Assembly (NCBI RefSeq): GCF_004193775.1
Contig: NC_041010.1
Coordinates: 37,747,562 to 37,811,561 of the forward strand
Source: Glycine soja
Lineage: Eukaryota > Streptophyta > Magnoliopsida > Fabales > Fabaceae
Reading direction: 5' to 3'
DNA: 64,000 nucleotides
Of the stretch, positions 54,395 to 64,000 are shown piece after piece. Under the pieces are notes generated by a model, which did no database searches, had not been told where the DNA came from, and saw only the letters and a list, made by a program, of their open reading frames with translations. The translations under genes and the position numbers were made by a program. Numbering within the stretch: the first letter of the stretch is position 1; every line of letters begins with the position of its first letter.

Positions 54395-55020
54395 GAAATT
54401 GTTCTTGAGTAACAAGTGTGACTAGTGAATGTTGAGTACAAGTGTGAGGTAAAGTCCCACATCGGGTAAAAGTGGAAAGGTTGAGTACCATATAAGTGAG
54501 GAGAAGACCCATAAACTTGAGCCTTAAGGTTTTGGGTTAGAGTGTGGTGTCAGGTCTCCTTATGTGGTGGCTCGTGGTCCACAGGTGTACCCCTCTCGAA
54601 TCTCCCCAACAATTGGTATCAGAGCCGATGGTTCAAGTTAATGACAGGCTTAGATGAGTATGCAAGTACCGCAGGTGGCCAGAATGGCTAGCGGCACAGC
54701 ACGCCCCACAGGTGAAGCGGGGTAGCCAGAATGGCTAGCGGGCAGGGCAAGTACCGCAGGTAGGAAGGCTACGATGTGGAAGAGACTCACACTTGAGGGG
54801 GAGATGTGTTGAGTACAAGTGTGAGGTAAAGTCCCACATCGGGTAAAAGTGGTCCACAGGTGTACCCCTCGAATCTCCCCAACAGTGAAGATGTCTTACA
54901 TTGAGTAGGAATGAGCAAGTTGAAAAACATATAAGTGAGAAGGACTCATATGCCTAAATGCCTTAAGGTTTTGGGATGAATTTAGTGTCAAGTTCACGTA
55001 AGATCGATGTGCTTTACCCC
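54395..55020. repeat. Older TRIM-like LTR remnant split by the younger TRIM
   Basis: Removing the TRIM at 54430-54884 and one gtgaa copy joins tgttcttgagtaacaagtgtgactagtgaa to gatgtcttacattgagtaggaa. The joined text follows the layout of the TRIM LTR: tgtt...gagtacaagtgtgag, a fixed 'catataagtgagaaggactcata' type block, then ccttaaggttttggg at about 54960-54975. I infer an older diverged relative; its right end (near 55020) is uncertain. Confidence 0.45.
54430..54884 (+). mobile_element. TRIM (miniature LTR retrotransposon) at the CNGC20 5' end
   Basis: The 5' LTR is 54430-54611 (tgttgagtac...ctccccaaca, 182 bp). A perfect Met-tRNA primer site tggtatcagagc lies at 54614-54625. The interior is under 200 bp with no coding. 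The purine tract gagggggagatg at 54795-54806 leads into a 3' LTR at 54807-54884. The 3' LTR is only 78 bp because about 100 bp inside it have been lost. Target duplications gtgaa lie at 54425-54429 and 54885-54889. TRIMs encode nothing and move with proteins from other elements. Confidence 0.92.
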
Positions 55021-58000
55021 CCTTTATTCCTAGCAGAATTGAAACTTGGAAGAAATCAAAAGACATCCAATTGACCAGAGCTAATAATGAAATCATGAAA
55101 AACATACAAAAACATATGTACATCCTTCATGTCATGGCTCCTTCCACATGCATCAGTAACTTGTACTCGAATTAAGTTAACACATTGCAACATGATGAAA
55201 AAAGGCTACGAACCATAAGAATTAGCACAGCAATACTCAAAAGCACTTTTCCCACTAAATGGAGTAGGTTACATGCATGAGTTAAATGATGCCATTGTGT
55301 GTTTTGTCCAAAACCATTTCTTTGGAGACTTCATTTGATTCTAGATTACTAATGATTTTATTTAGAATCTTTTTCTTAGTCTATCTATACCTCTAGTTAT
55401 TGGCCTATTGTGCTATCCTCCATATGCATGAATAAGTAGCAATAACTAAGAAAAACAACAGAGAAAATAAACACAGAAAGAGTAATTAGTAAGACCTGAC
55501 CGAGGAGAAATTCCCAGTGGAAGACCAAACCAACTTATTTTTACTCAATCATTCATGCATGTTAAAGCATGCATTATTGTGAGCTTGTTGATTATGGGAT
55601 AAGTGGAGAGGTGTATGTGTAAATATCAACAAAGTGAGAAAGATAGAGCTTTAAATTAATGTGAAGGAAACAAAATCAGTTATGACTTTTATGGCAAGGA
55701 CGGAGCAAGAAACACCTCTGTTGGTTGCTCCACCTTGTTATGAACGAAACGGCAACAAAGCTTATTAGTTAGATATTATATATGTTGTGTGTTATATTGG
55801 TACAAAGTATTCATAGTTACTAATATGTTAGGTGGGTATATTTCTTCTAACATTTTATTTAATACTTAAGATGATTGATAGAACCTTAATCAATTGATTA
55901 AGAAATGTGTCAATATTAGTTTTTAATGTTTATTTATTATAAAACTCGTCAAAATTTTAAATTTCATCCTTCTAGTAGAAGTTTGTAGAGTTAAATGTTT
56001 TTGTTCCTGAAAATTTTAATCCCTCGAAAGTAAATTGTTTCATTTATGAAAATGCCTTAGATATGGTCCTTGGGTTGCTAATTATAAAAAAAATTATATA
56101 CCTTTAATTTCTTGTTTATGGAAATGAAGATTATATATGATATATTTTCATAAATAAGAGACTTAAAAGGAGATCATTTATTTTTTATGGACTAAAAATA
56201 AATATTGTATTATCTACTTGCATTAAAAAACAATTAACTAAAGCTTTTAATTCAATTACATATTATTTCTATAAAATTCATTCCCATTATATGTGGTTGT
56301 ATTAATATTGTGAAATTGGTATTAAATTATTGTAAAATCTAATCACCAAATTGAAAAATGATGTCACGTATATATAAATATATAAAAAATATTTAGTTTT
56401 TATATGTTTCATTTACTTTTTTTTAATTTGAACTATTCAGTGTGTTATACACCTTATTGTGGTATGATGATGATACCCTTATTTTATTCAATTTTATTTT
56501 CTATTTAAACATTTTTTATTCATGCTTGCTCGGCCTATTTAATTTTCTCTTTTGGAATTTGGAGGAATATTCAATATATTTTAGAATTAAATTTTCAAAA
56601 ACTCATAAATATACTCATCTTATTTAGTCAGAAGTAATTTCGAAATAACAGTTAAAAAAAGTATCCCAATAAAAAATGGTAGAAAAAGCAATTACCAAAC
56701 ACGAAAATAAAAAAGATCCTAAACTAAATAGATACAACTAAGCATAGTAATAGACACATTAAAGAACTGAAAATGTTTTCCGTATTTTATTTTACTTTTC
56801 AACATTTTTTATTCATAGTTAGTAGCTTGATTTATGTAGAATTACATTCTTATCTTAAAATTAAATTCAAACCTCTTTAAGTAAAATATTGAGTTTTGTA
56901 AATAAAAAAAATATAATTAATATGAGAGTATTACCACCCACCCCAATAAAAATGCCCAGACAATTTTTTTGACAAATATTAAATGATACACGATTTGAAA
57001 TTGATTTTGAGTATAAAATAACTGTATTGTGAGAAAAATATTTAATCATGCATAGTCATTATGTTTGGCGAAAATTCATTACTCATTTTATTAGAAACTA
57101 TTTGATATCATGGTAAAAAAAAAAAAAGGCATCAGCAAAGTGACGACACATATATACTAAATCAGAAAACAAACTGTCACAAGAAAACAAGAGGCCTTTC
57201 TTCATGGATTATGACGGCAACTCGGATCTTAAGGAACCTAGAAGAAAAAGTAATGAAAAAAAAAAATCTTAGAACAGTAATTGATCTTCTATTCCTTTTG
57301 TTGTTCTGAAACAACTCAGAAAGAAACAAAAATATGAGGAAATTAAGTAGAAAGCCGCTTGTTAAAAAAAAAAAATTAGTAGAAAGCCTTGTGCCATGTA
57401 CAAGGATACTTGATGGTCGATTGCCAAAGTACAGGAAGTTTGGAAGAGGAGAGAGAAATATATATTTTATTTTCAAAAAATATATATTAAATTATTATAT
57501 TATTCTTAAAATAAATGAAGTGAAATAAAGAAATTAATTGTGTTTTTTTCATTTTTTTATGCATGCTTCTAATACACTTCTACTAAAAATAAGTGTAATT
57601 ATATTAACAATCCCTATATAATATAATGTTTTAAAAACATTATTTATTAAGTTAAGAAATTGTATTATATATATATATATTAAAAGAATAAAAAAAAACA
57701 TTAGACCTAAACGACTCAAAATATAACAAACTCATTCTCAACATTGGGTCTATTTATAAAACCTGAACATGTTAAAATTGCTTTCGGATTGGTGAGATAA
57801 AGCAAGTCATTTGTTAGCCCGTTCAATTTAGTTTTTGAATACGGAATATCATTGAATATATTTCAAAATTAAAATTTAAAAAGAAACAACGCCTTACTGA
57901 TTGATCACATTATTCAATCAAGAGAAATTTTATAATAACAATCAAATTAAAAAAAAAAAGTCAAAAGACAACCACCAAACACAAAAATACACAGACCCAA

Positions 58001-59780
58001 CAACATTCTACACTCACAAATATTTAAAAGAAAAATAGCAGAAACTAAGAAAGGCAGAGACACTTTCTAGAGAAGAAAGGGAAGCGTATGGGTGGTGGCA
58101 AACAATCATGGAATAAAGGAATATCAAAATTGAAATGCAATACCAATGTTGTTACCTCTTTCATCTTCACAGAGACCTAAGAGAGTTCTTCTTCATTTTT
58201 TTTTTCCCTTTACACTTTCAAAATCTCAAATGTGTGTTAAAATATCATGAGAAAAGAAAAAGGTGGGGAAACTTACAAAAGTTGCGTATTCTGTTTCCTG
58301 TGTTGCGAAGTGGAAAGTATCTTGTTTTTGTTCCTCAGCAAAACGCGTTCCTTGTACTTGTATTGTGTGTTGTGTTCCCAACTTCCAAGTGTGCTACCAC
58401 AAGTGCTTCTAAAGTCAAAAGAAAACAATAAAGACAAAACAAAAAAGTTGATCAACGTTTGCCTTTGTTTCAGGGAATGTTATAAAGAAATTCGGACCAA
58501 GAGGTAAAGAAGAAATAAGCCATATAGACCAAATAGTGTTAAGGAAAAATTAAAGTCAATTAAAGATTGTTTTAATTACTCTGACTTTGGAAAAGATATA
58601 ATCATTTAATTACTCTTTTCTTTCACGTGTAAGATTTTGGCACATGAACAAACAAAAATATAATTAATAATATTGTAAATTTTATGAAAATTATTGTGGT
58701 TAACAATATTGTATCGGTTGAAAGTGATATGTAAGATTAATCCCCAAACATAATACTCTTAAGCCGGAATTGGATTATGTGCAATTATGCAGTCACACAT
58801 CTAGTCCTTAAATTTGGGTACCTCTCAAGCCTTGGTAGCAGAATATCCTCCGTTCCTAATCAAAGGGTGAGGCCCCATTTGCAAAATCTCCTTTTCCTTT
58901 GAAACAGCAATTCCTTTCCACTCCTAATCAACAATTTACCATAAAGGTCTAAGAACATTGATAAATGATTGATTATTTTAGAGGTTTGATTTTCTAATTG
59001 TACGTTTAGAGAAGACTTTATTGGAAGAAACAAAATTTATTTTAATTATTTTCACGTCTTGAGGATTAGTCTCAGTTATGGAGATATATTACTTAAAAAA
59101 TAATAATTTAATTGATTACAAGTGATCGTATTATATTTTTTTAAACTAAAATTGATTTATATTAATTAAGAAAATTAGTTAATATCATTTAATTTTATTA
59201 ATTTCCTTTAAAAAAAATCATTTTTCCTAAACTATCTTTTATTAAAATTTGATATCTAAAATAAAAAAGAATTTCATTAGACTTTGGGCATAACTCAACT
59301 ATGACAAGTCTTACTTCTGTTCCTTTTCAGTTGTATGCAGATACTTTTATGACATCTATGTTATAAGTAAGGATGCTTGTGTTAGTCTTATTGTTTTTGT
59401 TATGCATCTATTAACTTTAGTACTTTACATGTTAGCATTATTTTATACCTACATGGTTGAGAGTGGTACAACTTTGTAGCATAAATCATCAGTGTAGCTG
59501 CCAGTTATTAGTCTTCTTTCTTGTTGCTAATCAATCTTTCTCGATGCTGAGATTGATGCAACATATACAAAGCCTTCCAACCAGAGCAATCTTTTTAGCA
59601 CTTAGCAGACCCCCCATTAAAAAGGTGCGTGCTAGGAGGAATAAGAGCAGGCACAAAGGGAATTGTATTGGGTTGGTTTCTGTTATGCTCGAATTGAGGT
59701 CTGTTGAACTTGTTAATAGCTGTACTGTATTAACAAGAGATTTCAACCAATAAGAGAGAGAGTTCAATAGAGTATGTCAG
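55021..59780. other. Spacer between the tandem CNGC genes, nothing recognised
   Basis: AT-rich sequence with short open frames near 57.2-57.5 and 58.1-58.5 kb that resemble no family. Distal promoter sequence of the 54.4-kb gene may be here but no motif decides it. Confidence 0.5.
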
Positions 59781-60200
59781 AGGGTGTGTTGTTAGCATTT
59801 CCTGTATTAACAATTAGTTAGTTAGCTAGAGATCCTAAACTGAATCATAAGAGATCACTGGGAAAAATGACAGGGTATAAATAGGAGTAGAGGTTTGTTT
59901 TTTAAAGAGTTAGATTGGATTTGTAGTAGTTTTTTTTTTTTAATCAGCAAAAATTTGGAGCGAAGAGGTTTGTTTTTATAATCAGCAAAAAATTGGAGGT
60001 TGAAGGATACTCAGGACTGTAGGATTTCCTAGAGTTGTGAGAGACACCTATCTGCAGTTATTGTTTTCCATCTTCTGTTTTGAATCTGCAAGCATATTAA
60101 TTCGGATTCAGGGAGAAAAGTGAGATTCAAGAAAAGTCTCAATTCTTTTCTTTCTCTCATTTGATTCCTGTTAAATTTCATGGTTGTTTCTGGCTAGATA
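59780..60200 (+). repeat. Possible solo LTR fragment
   Basis: The stretch has LTR-like composition: repeated ttagttagctag, a promoter-like tataaatagg at about 59876-59885 after cactgggaaaaatgaca, and a closing part with tctctcatttgattcctg. The block ggtttgttttt...aatcagcaaaaa occurs twice (about 59.89-59.96 and 59.97-60.00 kb). No paired LTR, primer site or target duplication was found, so this is only a suggestion. Confidence 0.3.
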
Positions 60201-61025
60201 TCCAATTCTCATTTTTTTTAATTAGTTTCTTGATCTTGATGCTTAATGCATGCTTTTTAGTTGAACGTTGATTTTTTGGCTCTCTCTCCCCACAAGAGGG
60301 TGCAAGTGTGCTAGCTAAAACTGTGCTGTCCAGGATAAAAATGGGAAGATGCATAGGGGCAGGAGAAAAGGGGAAAAAGATACACTTAAAGATAACAGCT
60401 ATTGTTTATTTATTTTACTATTTTTGTACTTTTTGTATTATTAATTTTTAATGTATTTTTGTATCTTTTTATTTTATATTATTACCACATCCCAAGACCA
60501 CTGCCATTTCCGTGATTAAAAAAAAAAAAAAAGACATGTCACCTATTTGGTTATTTGTTTGTTGTGACATGTACATGCCTATTTGGACTTGAGCAAAGCA
60601 ACAATATTCATTTTTTTTCCTTTCATTTAGTGATCTTGGCTCTAATCCTCTCTTAACATTATTGGCAGCTTTGAGGTTTTTTATTTTTTATTTTTTATTT
60701 ACAAGATGAATTGAAACCTGTTGAAGTTATAAGCAAAGTGACACCGAGAAAAAAATAATATATACAATGACAATGTAAAGGTTTTTTTTTAATTAACGTG
60801 TTACAATGATAAATTTATTAATTTTTATAATAAAAGTCATTAAAAATTATTTTTAATTCGTGAATAATATAAAAACTTTTTACACTAAGAAAGCATGATT
60901 ATTATTAGACTATTTACTTTTAGAAGGAACATTTGTACATGGAAATAAGTGAAACTATCGAAGATATTTTGTAATTGTACAACCTATGACAAAGTGTAGC
61001 AAATAATAAGATATTACAGTACAAC
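60201..61025. other. Downstream spacer of the second CNGC gene
   Basis: AT-rich, no coding seen. It probably includes the 3' untranslated region of the gene ending at 61026. Confidence 0.5.
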
Positions 61026-62720
61026 CTATGACATCAATGTTTGATTTGATTGCGAGGTATTAGCACGACTTAGACGCTTCTTCCTGTATCTCCATGCAAC
61101 TTGAATACGGTTTGCTGCAAGGGATCTCCAATAAGGTGATACATTCCTAACATAATACAATTATCAAATCATTATGTTAGAGCCATGGTTTTGAAAACAG
61201 AAATAATGCATAAAAAATCATACATGCAACATGCATTTCAAGGTCATTTTCCCGCCAAGGAAAAAGGATAGATTTGGTTATGTGCAATGTTGACAAGTCG
61301 AGAATAATAGAAATACAAATACAACTGACATTCATTTTTGTAAGTTGAAACAAACCCAAATACAGGGAGGAAATGAAATGAAATACCTTAGTGCTCCTAG
61401 AACATGAGGGTTCCGCAAGAATCTTGTGAAAAGAATTGTGAGTTCCTCAAGGTCTGCAGCGTGCAGTGAAAATGCCTCCACATTTGTTAAGCATCTTATT
61501 GTCCTGTTGCTCAGAAACCTCTGCCCTTGAACCCTTAATTTTTTACCATCTGCAAGAGTCAGAAAACACATTCGTAAACCATGTTTTCTCATTTTGTAGC
61601 GAGGCCAAGTTGCTTATAATTGCAACTTCTGCCAAACTCCAATTTAGCAGGCATGTTATCATTGTATCAAGTATTGCTATACCTGTGCTTACGGAAGAAT
61701 GCTCAAGATACCATGTCAGAAGTTCTTCACCACAAGCATCCCCTTCAGATAAGGGAACTATAGTTCCATCATCTCCAAAGCTCTCCAATTTCCCACGTAC
61801 AACAAAGACCATCTTCTCTACAAGACCACCCTGACTCAAAACTTTACTTCCTTTGATGTACGTCTTTTGTTTTAGTCTCTCACAAATGGCATCTAAGATA
61901 GGCTCATCCATCAGGGAAAAGATTCGAACCTGCAGTTTTTAGATCCTCAGAAAATTAGATTATCTTAACAGAACTTACGGGATTGTTGATATGCTTTGGC
62001 TTTTGACAAGTCGTTGTTTGATTCCATGATGAATATGCATAAAGCTTTGTCATTCAACTTCTAGTTAATTCTAGGTGGTTACAGGAAGACAAACACCTAA
62101 AGAAAAACAGAATTTTGAAAGAACACCATGGCTGAGAATAGATTTCAAAGTTCACCTAACATCTGAAGACTAAATTCCACATAAACAATTAATCATAACA
62201 TTTTTTTTTAATTATTACTAATCATTTATGCCACAAATTTTCTAGGGCATACTTTTTTAACAAATTTGAAGAGATGACGTCTTATGTCTGTCTGGAGATC
62301 TTCTGGCAAATTCTCCAGAAGTATTTCTTCATTCACTCCCCTTGTTGCTGCCCAACTATATCGTTCAGCCTGACGTACTCTCCTACATGGAATATAATAT
62401 TTATCAGTTGTACATAGAACCTACATAGTGATTAAATGGTGTTAGTTATTAAAGAAAACTCTAATATGCAAACAGTAACTATGTCTCATTTTCACATTAA
62501 ATTGCTCATGTACTTTTTCAAGAAAAGGAGTTGTAGGAAGAGGTGGGGAGTTAACAAGCAATGAATTGAATCAACCATTAGACATAACTTTTTGAAAATG
62601 TGGGTGTCATGATTTTGAAAAGAATGAGAAAATCTCCTATACCTTCTTAGATCTTCGGGTAAGCGACGATGGCTCATCCATTGCTCAACATCACGACCTC
62701 TAAGTTGCATTTCTAGCCTC
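61026..62720 (-). CDS. CNGC20: Second CNGC19/20-type channel gene, last five coding exons only
   Basis: The minus-strand exons are 62720-62643, 62382-62253, 61929-61683, 61549-61387 and 61146-61026. Their lengths (78, 130, 247, 163, 121) are identical to exons 9-13 of the neighbour ending at 44832, with intact GT-AG borders and no stops. They encode the C-linker (RGRDVEQWMSHRRLPEDLRR), the cyclic-nucleotide-binding domain (LSEGDACGEELLTWYLEHSS, LSNRTIRCLTNVEAFSLHA) and the IQ region (IQVAWRYRKKRLSRANTS). The phosphate-binding cassette is intact. The pore and transmembrane exons are not in the window: immediately upstream (62.8-64.0 kb) lies decayed copia sequence. Either the gene continues past 64000 with a copia insertion in the intron before exon 9, or it is a truncated duplicate. 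Clean exons favour the first reading. Confidence 0.85.
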
Positions 62721-62789
62721 CTGTAAGTGTGATGGAAAAAAAATATATCAAGCCCATTATGACCCTTACAGAAAAGAAGGATATCTGAA

Positions 62790-62955
62790 TGTTGGGTCAT
62801 AGAGTTACACGTGTTTTGTTTGTAATTATATATTAGAGTAGAAAGGGAATTATTAGTCATAAATACAAATCAAATCCCTGATTAATGACTATCATACAAA
62901 TATTAACATATATATATATTCTAATATAACCATGTGTAAAATATGTTATTTCACC
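62790..62955 (-). repeat. Possible short LTR at the copia 3' end
   Basis: On the minus strand a purine tract (ggtggggaggggtggtg, about 62954-62972) follows the pol relic, and the text tgaaataacatattttacac begins right after it. The segment could end at about 62790, where plus-strand tgttgggtc begins. Similarity to the intron of the sister CNGC gene stops near 62765. No target duplication was verified. Confidence 0.3.
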
Positions 62956-64000
62956 ACCCCTCCCCACCCCAAGATATGTCAACTGTGCTAAGCTTGTTAC
63001 AAATATATTCAACCTGAGAACACGTAAGAGACTTAGTAAACATATCAGTCAGTTGATCACTAGTTAACAATTGTGATTTCTCTGGAAAGCTATTTTCTCT
63101 AAAAAAGTGACAATTGATCTACGTGTTTGGTCCTCTAATGGAAGACCGAGCTTGATGCAATATGGAGTGCAACTAGATTGTTGTAGATAAGCTTCATCCC
63201 TTGGATGCCCCCAATTTTAGTTGTTGCATTGGAGTAGTTTCCTAAGCCACGTAAGCTCACACACAATTGTTTGCCATAGCACGATATTCAACTTTTGCAA
63301 TGGATCTAACAACTAGGTCTTGCTTGTTGCTCCTCCATGAGATTTGATTTTCTCCAACAAGAACACAATATTCGGAAGTAAATCTTTTTTCTGAGGGTGA
63401 CCTGGTCCAGTTAGCATCAGAGTAACAAGTGATCTTTGTCCTCATATATGCATACCCAACAATCCCTATGAATGTCACAAGGGGCATTTAGAAACTAATT
63501 CACCACACTGGCAACAAAGGTGATGCTGCATCTACTGACAATGAGAAAAATAAGTTTTCCTACCAGACACCAATACCTTGTGTCTTTCCATGAATCTCGC
63601 AAACCTAGAAGAAGCTTGACATTACAATCCATAGGAGTATCACAAGGACGACAGCCAAGCATACTAATCTCTTCAAAGATGTCCAATGCATACTTAGATT
63701 GAGTAATAACATACCAAAATGTGACTAGGCTACCTCAATTCTCAAGAAATATTTAGGGGGTTGCTCCATGTAAACTTTTCCCAACAAATCATGGAGAGAA
63801 TGTGAATGACGCAATTGACAAACAAGGCGAGAGCCAGTGGTAGTTAATTCAGGGGGTTGCTCCATGTAAACTTTTCCCAACAAATCATGTAAGAAGGCAT
63901 TTTGAATGTCCAATTGATGGAGATACCAATGATAAATGGCAGTTATGGCATGAAAAGGGAAAACCCAAGTGATTTTAGCCACAAGGGAAAAGGTATCCAC
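62956..64000 (-). mobile_element. Decayed Ty1-copia retrotransposon (pol C-terminus), runs off the window
   Basis: Minus-strand blocks run from 64000 downward. First is reverse transcriptase text (VDTFSLVAKITWVFPFHA, HQLDIQNAFLHDLLGKVYMEQPP). Then comes KYFLRIEVA and, in a shifted frame, LDIFEEISMLGCRPCDTPMD-like text (63686-63495). RNase H follows (ITCYSDANWTRSPSEKRFTS, ENQISWRSNKQ, AKVEYRAMA; 63487-63257), then a tail resembling the end of copia pol to about 62.96 kb. The part holding the catalytic YVDD motif is deleted between PP and KYFLRIEVA. The RNase H motif normally SAEAEYRAM reads IAKVEYRAM. Stops and frameshifts abound, so it is dead. The 5' part lies beyond the window. Confidence 0.85.
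63754..63890. repeat. 39-base duplicated block inside copia reverse transcriptase
   Basis: The string starting agggggttgctccatgtaaa occurs at about 63754-63792 and again at about 63852-63890, each copy running to caaatcatg. On the minus strand both copies encode HDLLGKVYMEQPP. The copy unit is far too long for chance. Confidence 0.9.

Noticed and set aside
54421..54900. Possible structured RNA gene suggested by GC-rich text and a conserved gtcccacatcggg motif
   Set aside because: Paired LTRs, primer site, purine tract and 5-bp duplications explain it fully as a TRIM.

Overview
This is a eukaryotic, plant nuclear window. It is very AT-rich between genes, its genes are split by GT-AG introns, and it is full of plant transposons. 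The sequence style, the close match of the beta-amylase and ion-channel proteins to legume homologues as I remember them, and the transposon families all suggest a legume, most likely Glycine or a close relative. The species call is inference from memory, not a database result.

Layout. Positions 1-17.2 kb are gene-poor. They hold long (TA)n microsatellites, an orphan CACTA transposon end (about 11.2-11.4 kb) and a small broken fragment of a HAESA-like receptor-kinase gene (13.74-14.02 kb). Positions 17.2-37.0 kb are a three-level nest of transposons. A LINE on the minus strand is bounded by a 14-bp target-site duplication (17233-17246 and 36959-36972). It is split by a CACTA element (about 19384-33035), and the CACTA is itself split by a young LTR retrotransposon (19624-24989, LTRs of 909 bp each, 5-bp duplication CCAAT). 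Positions 38.6-42.0 kb carry a complete four-exon gene for a plastid beta-amylase of the BAM1 type on the minus strand. Its upstream region has four ABRE/G-box motifs and a TATA box set in G-rich tracts. Positions 44.8-54.4 kb carry a complete 13-exon cyclic nucleotide-gated channel gene (CNGC19/20 group) on the minus strand. A miniature LTR retrotransposon (TRIM) sits 76 bp upstream of its first ATG, inside what looks like an older LTR of similar layout. Positions 61.0-62.7 kb carry the last five coding exons of a second CNGC20-like gene in tandem. A decayed Ty1-copia element fills the sequence where its next upstream intron and exons would lie, and runs off the window end.

Both host gene models were built exon by exon from the sequence. 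The coding lengths come out as exact multiples of three (1710 bp for the amylase, 2418 bp for the channel). The host genes are ordinary plant functions and do not form an operon or pathway: one breaks down plastid starch, the others are calcium-permeable channels. I found no rRNA, tRNA, CRISPR array or clearly new gene system. The most informative material is the dated nesting of transposons and the way small elements have invaded the CNGC tandem pair.
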